This document shows positions 49,268-61,079 of a DNA stretch of 64,000 bases, piece by piece (the stretch's first letter is position 1; each line of letters opens with the position of its first letter). Both the position numbers and the translations under genes were made by a program. The stretch comes from Tamarix chinensis (Eukaryota > Streptophyta > Magnoliopsida > Caryophyllales > Tamaricaceae): NCBI GenBank assembly GCA_030549775.1, contig CM060180.1, forward strand, positions 29,853,090 through 29,917,089, in the 5' to 3' direction. Under the pieces are notes generated by a model. The model made no database searches, was not told the DNA's origin, and was given only the letters and a program-made list of their open reading frames with translations.

Positions 49268-49565
49268 CAAATAATAACATACTAATAAAATAATATTAAC
49301 AAAATTCTAACTTTACTAAAGATATATAAATAATAGAAATATTATAAAAGTTGATAATTAATGCAAGGTTAAATACTTTATTCTAATAATAATAATGATA
49401 CTAAAAATAACACCAATGAGAATATAAATAAGAATAATAATAATAGTAACAATACTAATAATAAAAATGACATTATTCAAAAACAAAGTAAAATAAAGGC
49501 TTCGGCCCCTTTTCCAAAATAATACTAATAATAATATTAGTAAAATAAATAACCAAATTTATTAA

Positions 49566-49580
49566 TAATAATAGTGATGA

Positions 49581-49611
<31 letters not shown>

Positions 49612-49612
49612 G
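49566..49612. repeat. (AAT)n microsatellite inside the insertion
   Basis: About ten uninterrupted AAT units within a 600-bp field of imperfect AAT/ATA triplets (49300-49900). A matching field with longer runs is at the same place in the sister element (60600-61080). Confidence 0.85.
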
Positions 49613-52600
49613 AAAAACTAATAGTAGAGTAGTTGTAATATTAATAATGGAACAATAATAATAGTAATTCAAAATAGTAAAAACAACAATAATTATAATT
49701 ATAATAATAATAACACATTAATATTAATAATATTTATAATGGAAATAATAAGACTAATAATAATAAAATCGAAAATAAAATACAATAGGGCTTCAGCCCT
49801 CAATAGAAATAAAAACATTAATACTAATAATAATAATACATATTAAAAATATAAATAATAATAATAGTAGTATTTATATGTAAATAATTGAAATAAAATA
49901 ATTTAAGGGTTATAAAAATAGGGAAAATGGTTGATAGGGTCTAGGGTTCAACCTTAGGTTGGCGGGGATAGGCGACACTAGCGGTGGTTCACGGCGGCGG
50001 CAGCGGTGGCCGGAAAAAGAGGAGAAAGGGGAAAGTTGAAGGCTGGGAAATAAATAAAAAGAATGGAGGTGGGAGTTGGGGTGTATAGAGTTGCCCAGAG
50101 GTAGAGGGACAGAATGGAGGTGGTGGTGCAGCCAAAGGTGGCGGCTCACGACGGCGGCGGTGGTGGCCGAATGGAGGAGAAGAAGAGAAAGAGAGGAGGA
50201 GAGGGAGGAAGAGGAAAAGAAAGGTATGAGGAGATAGAGGATGGTCTGCACTAAAGTTTGGGAGGTGAAAGAAGCGGCGGAAGTGGCGGAAGAGGTGGTT
50301 AAAGGTGGTTCGAAGGGTGGCAGAGGCAGAAAACGGGGTTGATCGGGAAGGCTAATTTGCACAGCCAGGGTGGCTTGTGCAGGAAAAATCGAGGGGGATG
50401 GATGATTTGGTTAGCTAAAGGGAGGATCAAGGAAGAGTTTGGTGGCAAGATATGGCGGCAAAGTTGGTCGGAAGTGGCGGACGAGGCATCTAAAGGGGCG
50501 GCGGCAAAAAAGGTCATTTTTCTGGGTAGGAATTAAAAGCTCGACACAGGGTTGGTTATGAGGGTATTTATAGAGTTAGAGGAGAGTTTAGGGTTATTTG
50601 GGTCGGTGAGGGGATAATGGAGTAGGGTTTTTGGTCGCCGGCGGCGTTGGTTGGCCGGTGGCAGCAAAACTCAGGCAAGGGAATGTGCAAGGAAAAAGGG
50701 AGGAAATCGCGCAAGAAAAGGGGAGATTTAGGTTGGGCTGATGAGGCTTTTGAATCGGCGAGGGGGAGGGGAGAAAGATTGGCCGGATCAACGGCGAAGT
50801 TGGCGGCGAAAATCTCGGCTAGCCAACGGAGGTTGTAGGCATCAACGGGGCTAAGGGAAGAAGAAAGGAGGAAGAAAGGGCTGGATCGGGCGGTTTGGCA
50901 CATAATGGAAGAAAGAAAAGAAGCGGAGACCGGGTGGTTCGACGACGTAGGTAAATTTTCTTTTAAATGAAACGCCGCGTTCTGGTGAAACAAAAGATAA
51001 AATGCAGTGCGGAAAGGGTACGCACAATGGGACGGCTGCGCGGGCTGGGCCTAAGGTAAGGAAGAAGGGGAACTGGGCCGCGAGCTAGCCTAGTTTGGGG
51101 AGAAGAAGAAAAAGAAAAAGAAAGAAAAATGAAGAAAAAAAAGGAAAAAGGAAAAAAGAAAAATAGTGGGTTAGCTTAGTTAAGTTAATTAGGATATTTG
51201 GGTTATTTAAAAATAATAATATTTAAATAAAATAATATTTAAATCCCTTTTTAGGTTAAATTAGGATTTTTAAAAGGTTTTTCCATAAATCTCATTTTAA
51301 TTAGCAAAACAACCTAATTTTCTCCAATTAAATTATTTATAAAATTAATATTAATTTGAAACTATTTTCTCCTTCTTATTTTAAATAAAATAATTTATTT
51401 AATTAATTTCCAAAATAAAATACTTAATTAGCTAAAATACCCAAATTTTCTCCTAATAAAAATACTAATAAATTTCTTCTTGATTTGCCCTAATTAATTC
51501 CCTTTTATTTTAATAAAAATAAATTATTTAATTAATTTTCATAATAAAATCTTATTTAATAATAAATAAAATTAGAATTTTCGAGGCATTTCATAAAATA
51601 AATAAAAAAATACTAATCCTACTCTTAGCCTACCATCCCTTGCCATCTCCCACTCTCACATTAACTTCTTCTGCCTTGTCGTGTTCTTTTTTTCCTCCAC
51701 CAAACACTCTTCCTATCTCCCTCATAGTCTCACGCTCATCCATCACCACCTCAAGAATCTAGCTTCATCACTCAACCCACTACATAAATCCCCTACTCCC
51801 TTCCATTTTTGTTTAGACTTCAGCTAACACTCGACTCACTTCCTCTCCTCTTTTTTCCTCACCGTCCTTGTTCTCGTTTCATTCGGCCATCATTACCATC
51901 AATCGTTGTCGTTTTCAAACAATCCCAACCTCCCTTCTTCTCATCTTCTCCTTCTCTACCTTCTTATTCTTATTCTTCCTTCTCATATACCATTACTTGA
52001 CCCATATCTCTCTCCCTTCTCCTTTATCTTCTTCTTGGCTTAGTTTTTTTTTGCATCACACGGCCGTGCACTAATGGACACATAACTATGCCCTTCTTGC
52101 ACTCCCTACCATGCCCCATTTCCCTGTGCCCATGCCTCATCTCTTTTTCGCACCCCTCGACCATCTTTGTAGCCATCCAAGGAACCAACCACCACCTCAC
52201 CCTTCCTCTTCTCCTTGCAACACCATCCAACATTACTGTAACACTCTCCTCCCTACATCAAATCCCCCCATTTTTACCCCCTGCTATGTTAACCTCCTTC
52301 GTTCCCCCAACCTAGTAGCGTCATACTTCACCGGTACCCCCTTCCCAGCCACGTTGCTATCTCACACCCCACCCCCATACAACGTGAGTTTCCCTTGCCA
52401 CCACCAATCTTCCTAACCTTTACCACACCTCCCTCAACCACCCTTCTTACATCAAGCATGCCCCTTTCTTCTACGCAACCCAAATCTGCCCAGCCGCCAT
52501 CCATTTCCCAAGTTCCCTGTCACACCAACTGGCCTCTCCACCACCACAACCACCCCATCCAACCCTTCCTGCATGCTTAAGTTCACACTGGCCATACAGT

Positions 52601-55600
52601 GCGAGTTTGAAAAAAATTACCCTTTTTTCAACTTAAGGGTATTTTGGTAATTTTTATTTACTAAATATTTTAGTAGATATTAATACTTTATTAGTTAAAT
52701 ATTAATATGGTTAATGGGGTATTATTTTTAGGTACAAGAGGTTGAATTGTGGAGCGTACTAGTTTAATATAAACTGTTATTTGTGTTTTTGCTAACAATC
52801 AGAAAATTTATATACTCTACTAAAATGTTAGACATCTCATGATATCACATTAGGGTTTTGATTTATAAACCATATTAATTATGTTTGATGTATAGTAATC
52901 CTTATACATTACTAAGATACCGCATGATAGAACATTTGGGTTTTGATGTATAATTAATGTTATGAATATTTGTTGCATTATAATTACCTGCCTAATAATG
53001 TTAGCATAAACTTTGGTAAAATGGAGCATATCAAATTGTGTAAAGTATTATGGGTAAGAAAGTAAATAAAAATGGTTTAATATCAGGAATAAGTTATGTA
53101 TGATAGGTACATATAATATGATAGCACAACCATGCACATGTGTATTTTGAGTAAAATTATTAGTTTTGTATACCCTAGGGAAAATTTGGTTATTTTTTGC
53201 ATTCCATAATATTTATTCCAATAAGCATGCCTAATTATTATTATTTATTATTAAGCATAGAAATATGTGGTTTTACATGAGTTAGATACGCATATTAGGG
53301 TTTTATGTGTTATATCATGTGCAAGGGTAAAACGGTTATTTAACATGTCTAGTAATTTGTTTTCATGCTAAATAATTTAATTATTGTGTGTTTAGCCTTT
53401 TCATGACAAATTAATAAATAAAATTTAATTTTTATTCAAAATAGATGATAATGTGGTAATTATGGTTGTATGGGTATTTTGGTCATTTTTGATCTAATGT
53501 GCTTGATGTGAATAATTGAACCTGGGATGGCCTTGGTATACTATCATATTGACCTTGTTTATAACTTTCATGAATAATTGGAAAGTGAGTAAAAAGGGTA
53601 AGTATGGAATTTGATTTATCTCGTATTATGTGATATCTGTGATCACCTTAATAATTTATTAATATTTAAAATGAAAGACCTCGAGATTATGAATGACGGC
53701 TCTTTAAGGATAGTTACCCTAAAGACATGGTTTAGCCCAAGGTTGATTATGGATTTTTGCTGGTATGACAACCATACCCTATATCTTACTCTATGGAATT
53801 ATAGAGGGTATTAATACTTATGAATTAGGTGTCCTTGTCAGTATGGTATTGTGTTACCTTTGTGTGCCAGGGCGATTAGAGTACCTTAGTGTTATTGGAT
53901 TGATAGTTGGTAGGATATTGTGTTCCCTTGGTGTGTCGGTATGACTGGAGTACCTTAGTGTCTTCAAGTTGATATGATCTCCCCCTTGAGTAAATAAAAA
54001 TGGAAATGATTGTTGTTGAATCGAAATGATTATTGGATTGGTTTGGTAGTAGCATTTGTGCCTCCCTGTGGTTTGGTAGTATCTTTCACGCCTACCTGTG
54101 GTATTATGGATTTTATTAATATTGTGTCTTTGATCCCTACATGTAATGTATGGATATTATTGGCTTTGACATTGAGATATGAGATATATGGTAAAGGATA
54201 TGGTTATTATGTTGAGATTGGTTCTAATCATTACTTTAGAGAGTACCTCATCTATGATTGGTTGTTAAGTTTCATTGTGTTCTAAATGAACAAGTATGAG
54301 AAGTATGTGGCTTTGATGATTATTGTTTATATGAAATGATTTCCGTATTTTGATCATCTCATGAATATTTCAACATATTATTCCATGTCCTATTGTGATA
54401 CCTTTTATGTATTCCATGTGGAATTTTCATATTAGTTTTATATAATGGGTCACTAGGTATAGTTGTACAGATGGGTTTCGTTTCATTAGCCCATACTTAA
54501 TTAGTGGGTAGTAGTCTCTACAGGTTAGCTTATGATATAAGTTACAGGTTAGTACCTAGATTAAGAGTTAGGGCCATTCGGTGTTTTGCCTAGTATAATT
54601 TGATCTAGAAATTCTTGTACTCATATGCCCTTATGTATTTTCCTTTTCGCTGAATCATGTAACCACTTATCTTTGTTGTATTCGAAATGATATTAATCTA
54701 CTTTGAGTCTTTCTACTCTGATTCTTATAAATGTGTTCTTAATTTAAGTGGAGTAACATGTTTAGCCTTAGTACTTGGTATGATAATAGTATAGGAAACA
54801 AAACTTATACAAACTGTGGTGGTAAAACACTAATTTTTTACTATTTTAGCTTCCGTAAATAACACTTCAATAAATAAAAAATTTGCCCTAAAAATAGGGT
54901 TGTTAAGATAGTCGGTAAGATACCATGTTGCCTAAGTGCGTCGGTATGACCAAACTACCATATTGTCTTCAATTTGATATGATCTCGCCTCAGGTAAATA
55001 AAAATATAAATAAATATTGTTGGATCAAAATGATTATTGGATACTTGTGATTCAATAGTAGCCTTTACACTCACCTATAGTTGGTAGTTACCTTTGAGCC
55101 TGACTTATGGCATTATGGATTATTAGTTTTGATGTTGAGATATGATATATATTGTGAATGTTATTATAATACCCTAAAATTTTATGAAATTTTAAGCTTA
55201 ATTAATCGAAATTTTAACCTAATCTAAATTTTAATTTATGGTTCATTATATCTTATTTTAGCATAACCCCAACCCCAAACAATTTATTGATAAAATTTTA
55301 GATTATTATCAAAAAAATTTAAACCTAAACCTAAATCCTAATTCTAACCCCAAAAGATTTTCCTTTTCCATTTTCCTTTTCTCTTATTTCTTTTTCCTTT
55401 TCCTTCTTTGCTATTCTTCTATCTTTCTTCCCATCTTTACCCGGGTTATGCTCCAGCCTAGCCCAACTTTTCTTTTCTTTTTCTTCTCTTTTTTTTCTCT
55501 CGACCTGCAACCCAACCCGCTACCCTCTTTTCTCTCTTTTTCTTTTCTTTTTTCTTTTCTTTTTTTTTTCTGTCCCGTGTTCTTCTTCCTTTCCCTTTCC

Positions 55601-56248
55601 CCATTTGGCCTAAATAGAGCCTTACCCTCCCCTTATATGTCACCCTCCCTTCCCCTTCTCAGCCATATAGGCAACCCCACCTTGCACAACCTTTGATGCC
55701 TACCCTCTACACCACCAACCCATCCCCTGCACCCTCTAACATTTCCTTTTCCTTCACCTACTCCCTATCACGCCAAGCCCCTCCTCTGTTATCACCTTAT
55801 TTCCTTTCCCATTCTTCTTCCCATCAGTTTCCTAGCCATGCCCACATGCATATATATATACATGAATGTAGGAACCACCATTCTTCTCCCTTCTCCTCCT
55901 TTTTCTTTTCTCCTCCCATATGATACACCAAGCCCATCCTAGATCTATTTTCTTTTGTCCTCCTAGTTGCCCATCACCACCAGCCTCATCACCTTGTCAT
56001 CACCCTACCTTCCTTTCCTTCTTACACTATCTGCCTTCTTGACCCAATCCCAACCCCAACCCCACCCTCTCACCAAATCACCTCCCTATCACTCTCCCAA
56101 TCATGGCATTTTTCTCCCCCAAGCAACGACATTTAGTTCTGGTTCTCCCCCTCTAAGGTTTGACATGTTATGTCATTTGTTCACCTCCAAGTTGTGCCCC
56201 ATTCTACTATTTCCCTTCCCTTGCCTACTTGTCATTGTTATTCCCAAC

Positions 56249-56653
56249 AAAAGATGTAAATGGGGCAGGTTTAGGGTAGATATGCACATACACGTATCCG
56301 TACTCGATACGAAACTTTATACCCAAATCTGTATACACCATCGAATGGGTATCCACTAACACATCAATATCCATATCTACTGGATATCTGTTACCCGACG
56401 GATAACCCATTAATGGACCGATAAATAAATCCATTTAGGATTAAGCTAGAAGATAATTTTAACCTTAATATTATATTATGTTTGTTCTAAAATCAAGAAT
56501 AAATATTAATTATATATTGTCTAAACAATTTTGGATATGGATATCTCTCACCCACATCTATACCTGAACTTGGCGGGTATTTTCTTCCATCATCCATATT
56601 CATTTAAGTATCCATTAGATTTCAAGTAAAATATACCTCGTTTACATCTCTAA
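56249..56653. mobile_element. Possible hAT-like MITE, 405 bp
   Basis: The left end reads AAAAGATGTAAATGGGGC and the reverse complement of the right end TAGAGATGTAAACGAGG, so about 10 of the first 12 bases match. The flanking 8-mers TTCCCAAC and ATCTCACC match at only five positions. The interior has GGATAT and GGGTATCC words in both orientations. The element lies inside the CACC-rich part of the 55165-63344 element and interrupts it. Confidence 0.45.
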
Positions 56654-58980
56654 TCTCACCATCAACACCACTATTGTGACCTTTCTTTTCTCCTTCCTCG
56701 TGACTTGTAGCCCTAGCCATCCCCTACCTAGTCGCACCCCACCATCACCGTGTCCGCTGCCACACAACCACTGTGTCTGCCGCCACACCGTTGTCGTTCA
56801 CCACCCTACCCAAGCCTCCCATTTTTCGATTATCTCAATTTTTCCTACCTATCATGTGCCTTTTTTCTATAAGATTACATTTTCCCTAAGTTTAATATTG
56901 TATATTTTGACTTCTAGGTGATATTCCAGTGGTTTTGGAGGAGGAATCATAGGTTTTATGTACTTAGAGATTAGAGCCGCTTTTAGTAAGGATGTATGTC
57001 ATTACTAGGGCTTTTATGTGAAAAATGTATATGTTTGTTTGTGTTATCATGTTTGGAATTTTTGAATGTAAATATCATCATGATAATGATATTATATGAT
57101 ATTTGGTATTGTATGTTGAAATAAACAATAAGAAAGATGTGAAAGCATGAGTTGTGTAAATTTTTGGTTGAGATACATTGGGGCATGTAGTATTTGTACA
57201 TAATTAGTTCTATGCATTTTTATGATGATAGAATATATAAGAGGTTGAAAAATCATTCATATTGAGGCTCATAAGATTTTTTGCAGAAAAATGGGCATTT
57301 TAGCTATCTTAGGGGTATTTTGGTCAATATAGGTTAAAATGGAATGTTGGAAAAATCAATGTGGTAAATGGTTCAAATAGGTTAAGAATGTTATATGGAG
57401 TGTTTGGAGTGGAATGTGAATGGTTTAAAGTCCAATCAATATGAAAAATGGTTTTAAGTGAGAATAGTAACCCTAGGGGCGGAATCATTATCATATGTGT
57501 GAAATGTTGGAATTTAATATTAAACTTTGGTTATGTTGTTGATATTAGAATTATAAGTTTAAATATTAAATTTGGTGGTTATATGAGTCTCATGGAAAAG
57601 TTATAATTAATTTGTAAAATTAGGGTTTTGTGAGAAGGGTGAATAGTAACCTTTAAGGTAGAATACTATCGTATGTGTAAGATGTTGAAGTTAGACCTTG
57701 ACTTTTGGGTATGTCATCAATAATAATATTTTAAGGATGGGTAATAATTTGGTGATAAAATGAGTACCAAGGTAGAAGTTATGGATGACTAGTGAGAGTT
57801 AAGGTTTCTTAGAAAGGGTGTGGCTTCTTCTTTAGAGAAGTGTGTTAGAGTTCACGTAGTTATACTTTATATGTTTCAAATTATTACATTAAGATATATA
57901 TTATGTGATTTGTATGCATGTATATGCGTATGTATTAATACCTTGAGAAATACCACATTGAATAATATATCAATTACTTAAAGAGAAAGATTACTTAAAT
58001 CGGAGCCAAGGTATTGTATGTTCGTTTCATAAGACGATAATAGTAGCTTAGGTGTGTTTTTTCCTAAGAGATGTTATGGAATGTTCCATTGGTTTAAGAT
58101 TAATGGGGTTCCCGAGCTCAACGTAAACTAAAATATGATCTTGAGTAAGCATAATGACTAAGATAATAATCACTTAAAGCAAAAAATTATGTGAGTCAGA
58201 ACCGAGGTGTTGAGTCCATATTAACATAAGATAATGGTGGTTTATGTAACATCCCAAAATTCACTACTAAAAAATTTCGTTTTATTTAAGATTGAGCAGA
58301 AGCAATTAAATTAAAACTTGTGAATTTCAAGAATGTTACCGCCGTGATCAATACAAGCCCAGCCCCTGGTCCATCCAGTACTAACCACAAGGCTAAGGGA
58401 AAATTTAACATCCATCATAACTCAAACTCAAAGCAAGACTTCAACAAAGCATTAAAGCAATCATAAGATAGAAATCAAAGTGCGTGAAAAGAGTTACAGT
58501 ACAGAATATATAGTTAAAATTCCTTAAAAGGAATAAGGTCTACAAAATGATAAAATTTAAGTCTGAAAAATCCAATATAAAACGGAAGAACAAAAGGAGA
58601 AAGTATAGCCACGCCACTCTCAATCTCCGTGCCAAGTCCATGCTCAACACTCAGCTCCGCCCAATGCCTCGTAAGCATCGAAAGCATCAAAAATAGTATC
58701 ACCGACCTTCACAGAGTCAAAGGGGCTTTCTGCTCGTGGGAATAAGCAGCACCCATGAAATGAGTGTTCAGTAAGCTGCATATTGAGTAAGGTAACTATG
58801 TACTAAAGCCAACACATAAGGGCACATAATCCAAGCACGGTATCATGAAAGCATACAATCTTTCAGATAAATAAAGGCCAAGCTGTAGTCCGGATAAATT
58901 AATAATTCAATCTCTAATGAGTACTCATTTTACACTATACTTTTTATTAATTCATGCGAGTACGGGAACCCCACTATTAT

Positions 58981-59330
58981 AGCCAGTGGATCGGTCACTT
59001 GCAGGGCAGAATGCACCTGGCCACTATTATATGCCGGTGGATTGGTCTCTAGGGCAAGATACTCCTGGCCACTATTATGCCGGTGGATCGGTATGGCCCT
59101 GACTCTCATGGTGTTCCACTGTAAGTACTTAGTGTCTTTTATGCGTCATATCAAACTTAAGGTTTGGTAGATTGAGCTCGGAATCCCCCACTATTATAGC
59201 CAGTGGAGCGGTCACTTGCAGGGCAGAATGCACATGGCCACTATTATATGTCGGTGGATCGGTATCCAGGGCACCCCGACACCTGGCCACTATTATGCTG
59301 GTGGATCGGTCTGGACCCGGCTCAATAATC
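58981..59330. repeat. Family minisatellite in two triplet arrays
   Basis: Units of about 48-50 bp begin CCACTATTAT, continue GCCGGTGGATCGGT and end near CACCTGG. Three variant units (a, b, c) occur from 58981 and the same a-b-c order recurs from 59188, so there is a 207-bp higher-order period. Each unit starts with CCACT and has AGTGG or GGTGG about 14 bp later, allowing a short hairpin. Confidence 0.9.
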
Positions 59331-60837
59331 TTCCACTTTACCTGATTAGTGGCTTACAGTGTCTTATTCAACAGATTTGACCCTAGACATGCATGACTAA
59401 CTCCCTCTACGCTTATCCTCCCAAGAGGGCCCATCCCATATCTTGAGACTTTTGCACCTCTTAACTCGCCCCGACATCATTTCCTTATTCCACTTACTCA
59501 CACTAGAAGCCCAACTCCTAAGAGTGTGGGTCAAGGCCCACTACCTAATACCCCCAAGTCCACTTACAGTCTTATCCTAGGGTTTTCTCCAGAAACCCTA
59601 ATTTGGGCCTATGTGGCCCATCCTTCTCTGCCTTACACAGCCCAAATGGTTTTAACACTCCACTCATCACAACCCTTAGATTCAACCCTCACCTTATACT
59701 CCACTCATCCTCATTTAGTTTTCCTTTTTCCACTTTCTCAAATTAGGGTTTCCTCTCGAACCCTCTCTCGGTCTCCTATGCACCCTTCACTGTCCCATGT
59801 ACTATTTTTCACCCAAAGCCTCCTATCACCACAACAACTCTTCCATTACCTTCCTCACATCCTAAGGTGACTTACCATACGTAAAGTTTACCCCCATGTG
59901 GACTCTAACCATCCTATGCAAACCCACAAAGTTTTCATGCAAAACCCTAAAATTTCCATGCAAACCCTAGATTCTCCCCGATGAAGTTCGCCCACTCTTT
60001 CATTTTATTTAAAGCCCCCTTTTATTCATCCACTCATGGATCATGGAGTATTTAGGTCAATCCCACATACGTTAGCCAACTTACTTCCCCTTGGTCATCT
60101 TAGTTTCCCATTTTTCTTTTTCATATTTTCATCCCACAATACCACATTAAATATCCTTACATGCATGTCCTAAAAAGCTACATCACAACACATCATATTT
60201 CACCGCATATACATATTAAACACATACCATAAAAAAGCACATGAGCATACCTCAACTCCAAGATGTGATACACATAAAACAGTTATAATGATAGCACAAA
60301 ATACACAACATATCGTTACACAGGGATCCAAGGCATATAAGACACATAGCACACATAAGGCCTTAGCTACACCCTTACCTAGTACGTCACCGGTCTTGGA
60401 GCACGCTCCTATGCCTCCTTAGGGTTTTGACTGGTTTAACCTATAAGAGGAAAAAACTAAGGATTAGTTTCCTTCCTACTAAAAATACTATTATTTCCTA
60501 TTTTATTCTAAGATTAGGGTTACTATTATTAAATGAAAATTTATAAGTGAAAAATAGGGTTTTTATCCTCAAGTTAGCTTACTAGATTATTACTAGTCAA
60601 AATAGGTTTATGTTACCATTTATAGCCATATTTATATTATTAAATATAGTAGCTTTATTTCTTCTAATAATAGTACTAACACTAATTATAGCAAAAATAG
60701 CGATATTAATAATAATAGTAATACTAATACTCCTAGTGATAGAAACCCTAGTATTTTAAGGCTATGACTAATAATAGGGTTAGGGATAACATAATAATAT
60801 AATAATGGTAATACTAACAGAATACTAATATTGCTAA

Positions 60838-60891
60838 GGATAATAATAATAATAATAATATAAGGGTTCGAATATTTTTACCCCCAATAAT

Positions 60892-60945
<54 letters not shown>

Positions 60946-61079
60946 GGCATTAGGAATATTGTTATCAATATTCGAATAATGAATAATAATAGTATTAAGG
61001 TTTGAGTATCCTTCTTTGATATCGACAAAATGATATCATGTCAAATCTAGAATCAATAATAATAATAATAATAATAATA
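60838..61079. repeat. (AAT)n microsatellite cluster
   Basis: Three runs of AAT/TAA triplets at about 60838-60860, 60896-60944 (some 16 units) and 61050-61079, separated by short unique DNA. They lie in the triplet-rich field of the 58245-62570 element and are likely polymorphic in length. Confidence 0.9.

Larger units (their letters stand above)
48385..51593 (-). mobile_element. Second-level solo-LTR-like insertion, 3.2 kb (TSD TAAAA)
   Basis: It begins TGTAACACCCCAAAATTCAC and ends GAGGCATTTCA, with an exact TAAAA duplication (48380-48384, 51594-51598). The first 90 bp form the family hairpin and are followed by GTTACCGCCACACTTAATACC. Then come repeated ACCATAAATTAGATTCTCCC-like units (48560-48900), a block conserved with the 58245-62570 copy (about 49211-49267), trinucleotide-rich AT sequence (49300-49900), a GGCGG-rich part (49930-51100) and an AT-rich tail. 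On the minus strand a TATAAATA at 50572-50565 is a candidate LTR promoter, which is why minus is given as sense. No coding domain. Confidence 0.85.
48144..54906 (+). mobile_element. First nested LTR-like insertion (TSD GATAG)
   Basis: It begins TGTAACACCCCAAAAATT and ends CCCTAAAAATAGGGTTGTTAA, flanked by GATAG (48139-48143 and 54907-54911). It contains a second-level insertion at 48385-51593; without that, its own length is about 3.55 kb. It closely resembles its host, the 46250-64000 element, and has the same orientation. The 51620-52580 part is CACC/pyrimidine-rich with overlapping low-complexity open frames. The end repeats the family layout: TTAGTACTTGG...GTGGTGGTAAAAC, then a TTCCGTAAAT loop word. 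No gag or pol. Confidence 0.85.

Noticed and set aside
49910..50993. Open frames up to 150 codons in the GGCGG-rich segment
   Set aside because: Same compositional effect as at 61.2-62.2 kb; the frames differ from those at the matching place of the sister element.
58981..59330. Regularly spaced repeats considered as a CRISPR-like array
   Set aside because: The units are contiguous diverged minisatellite repeats inside a plant LTR-like element, with no unique spacers of fixed length.
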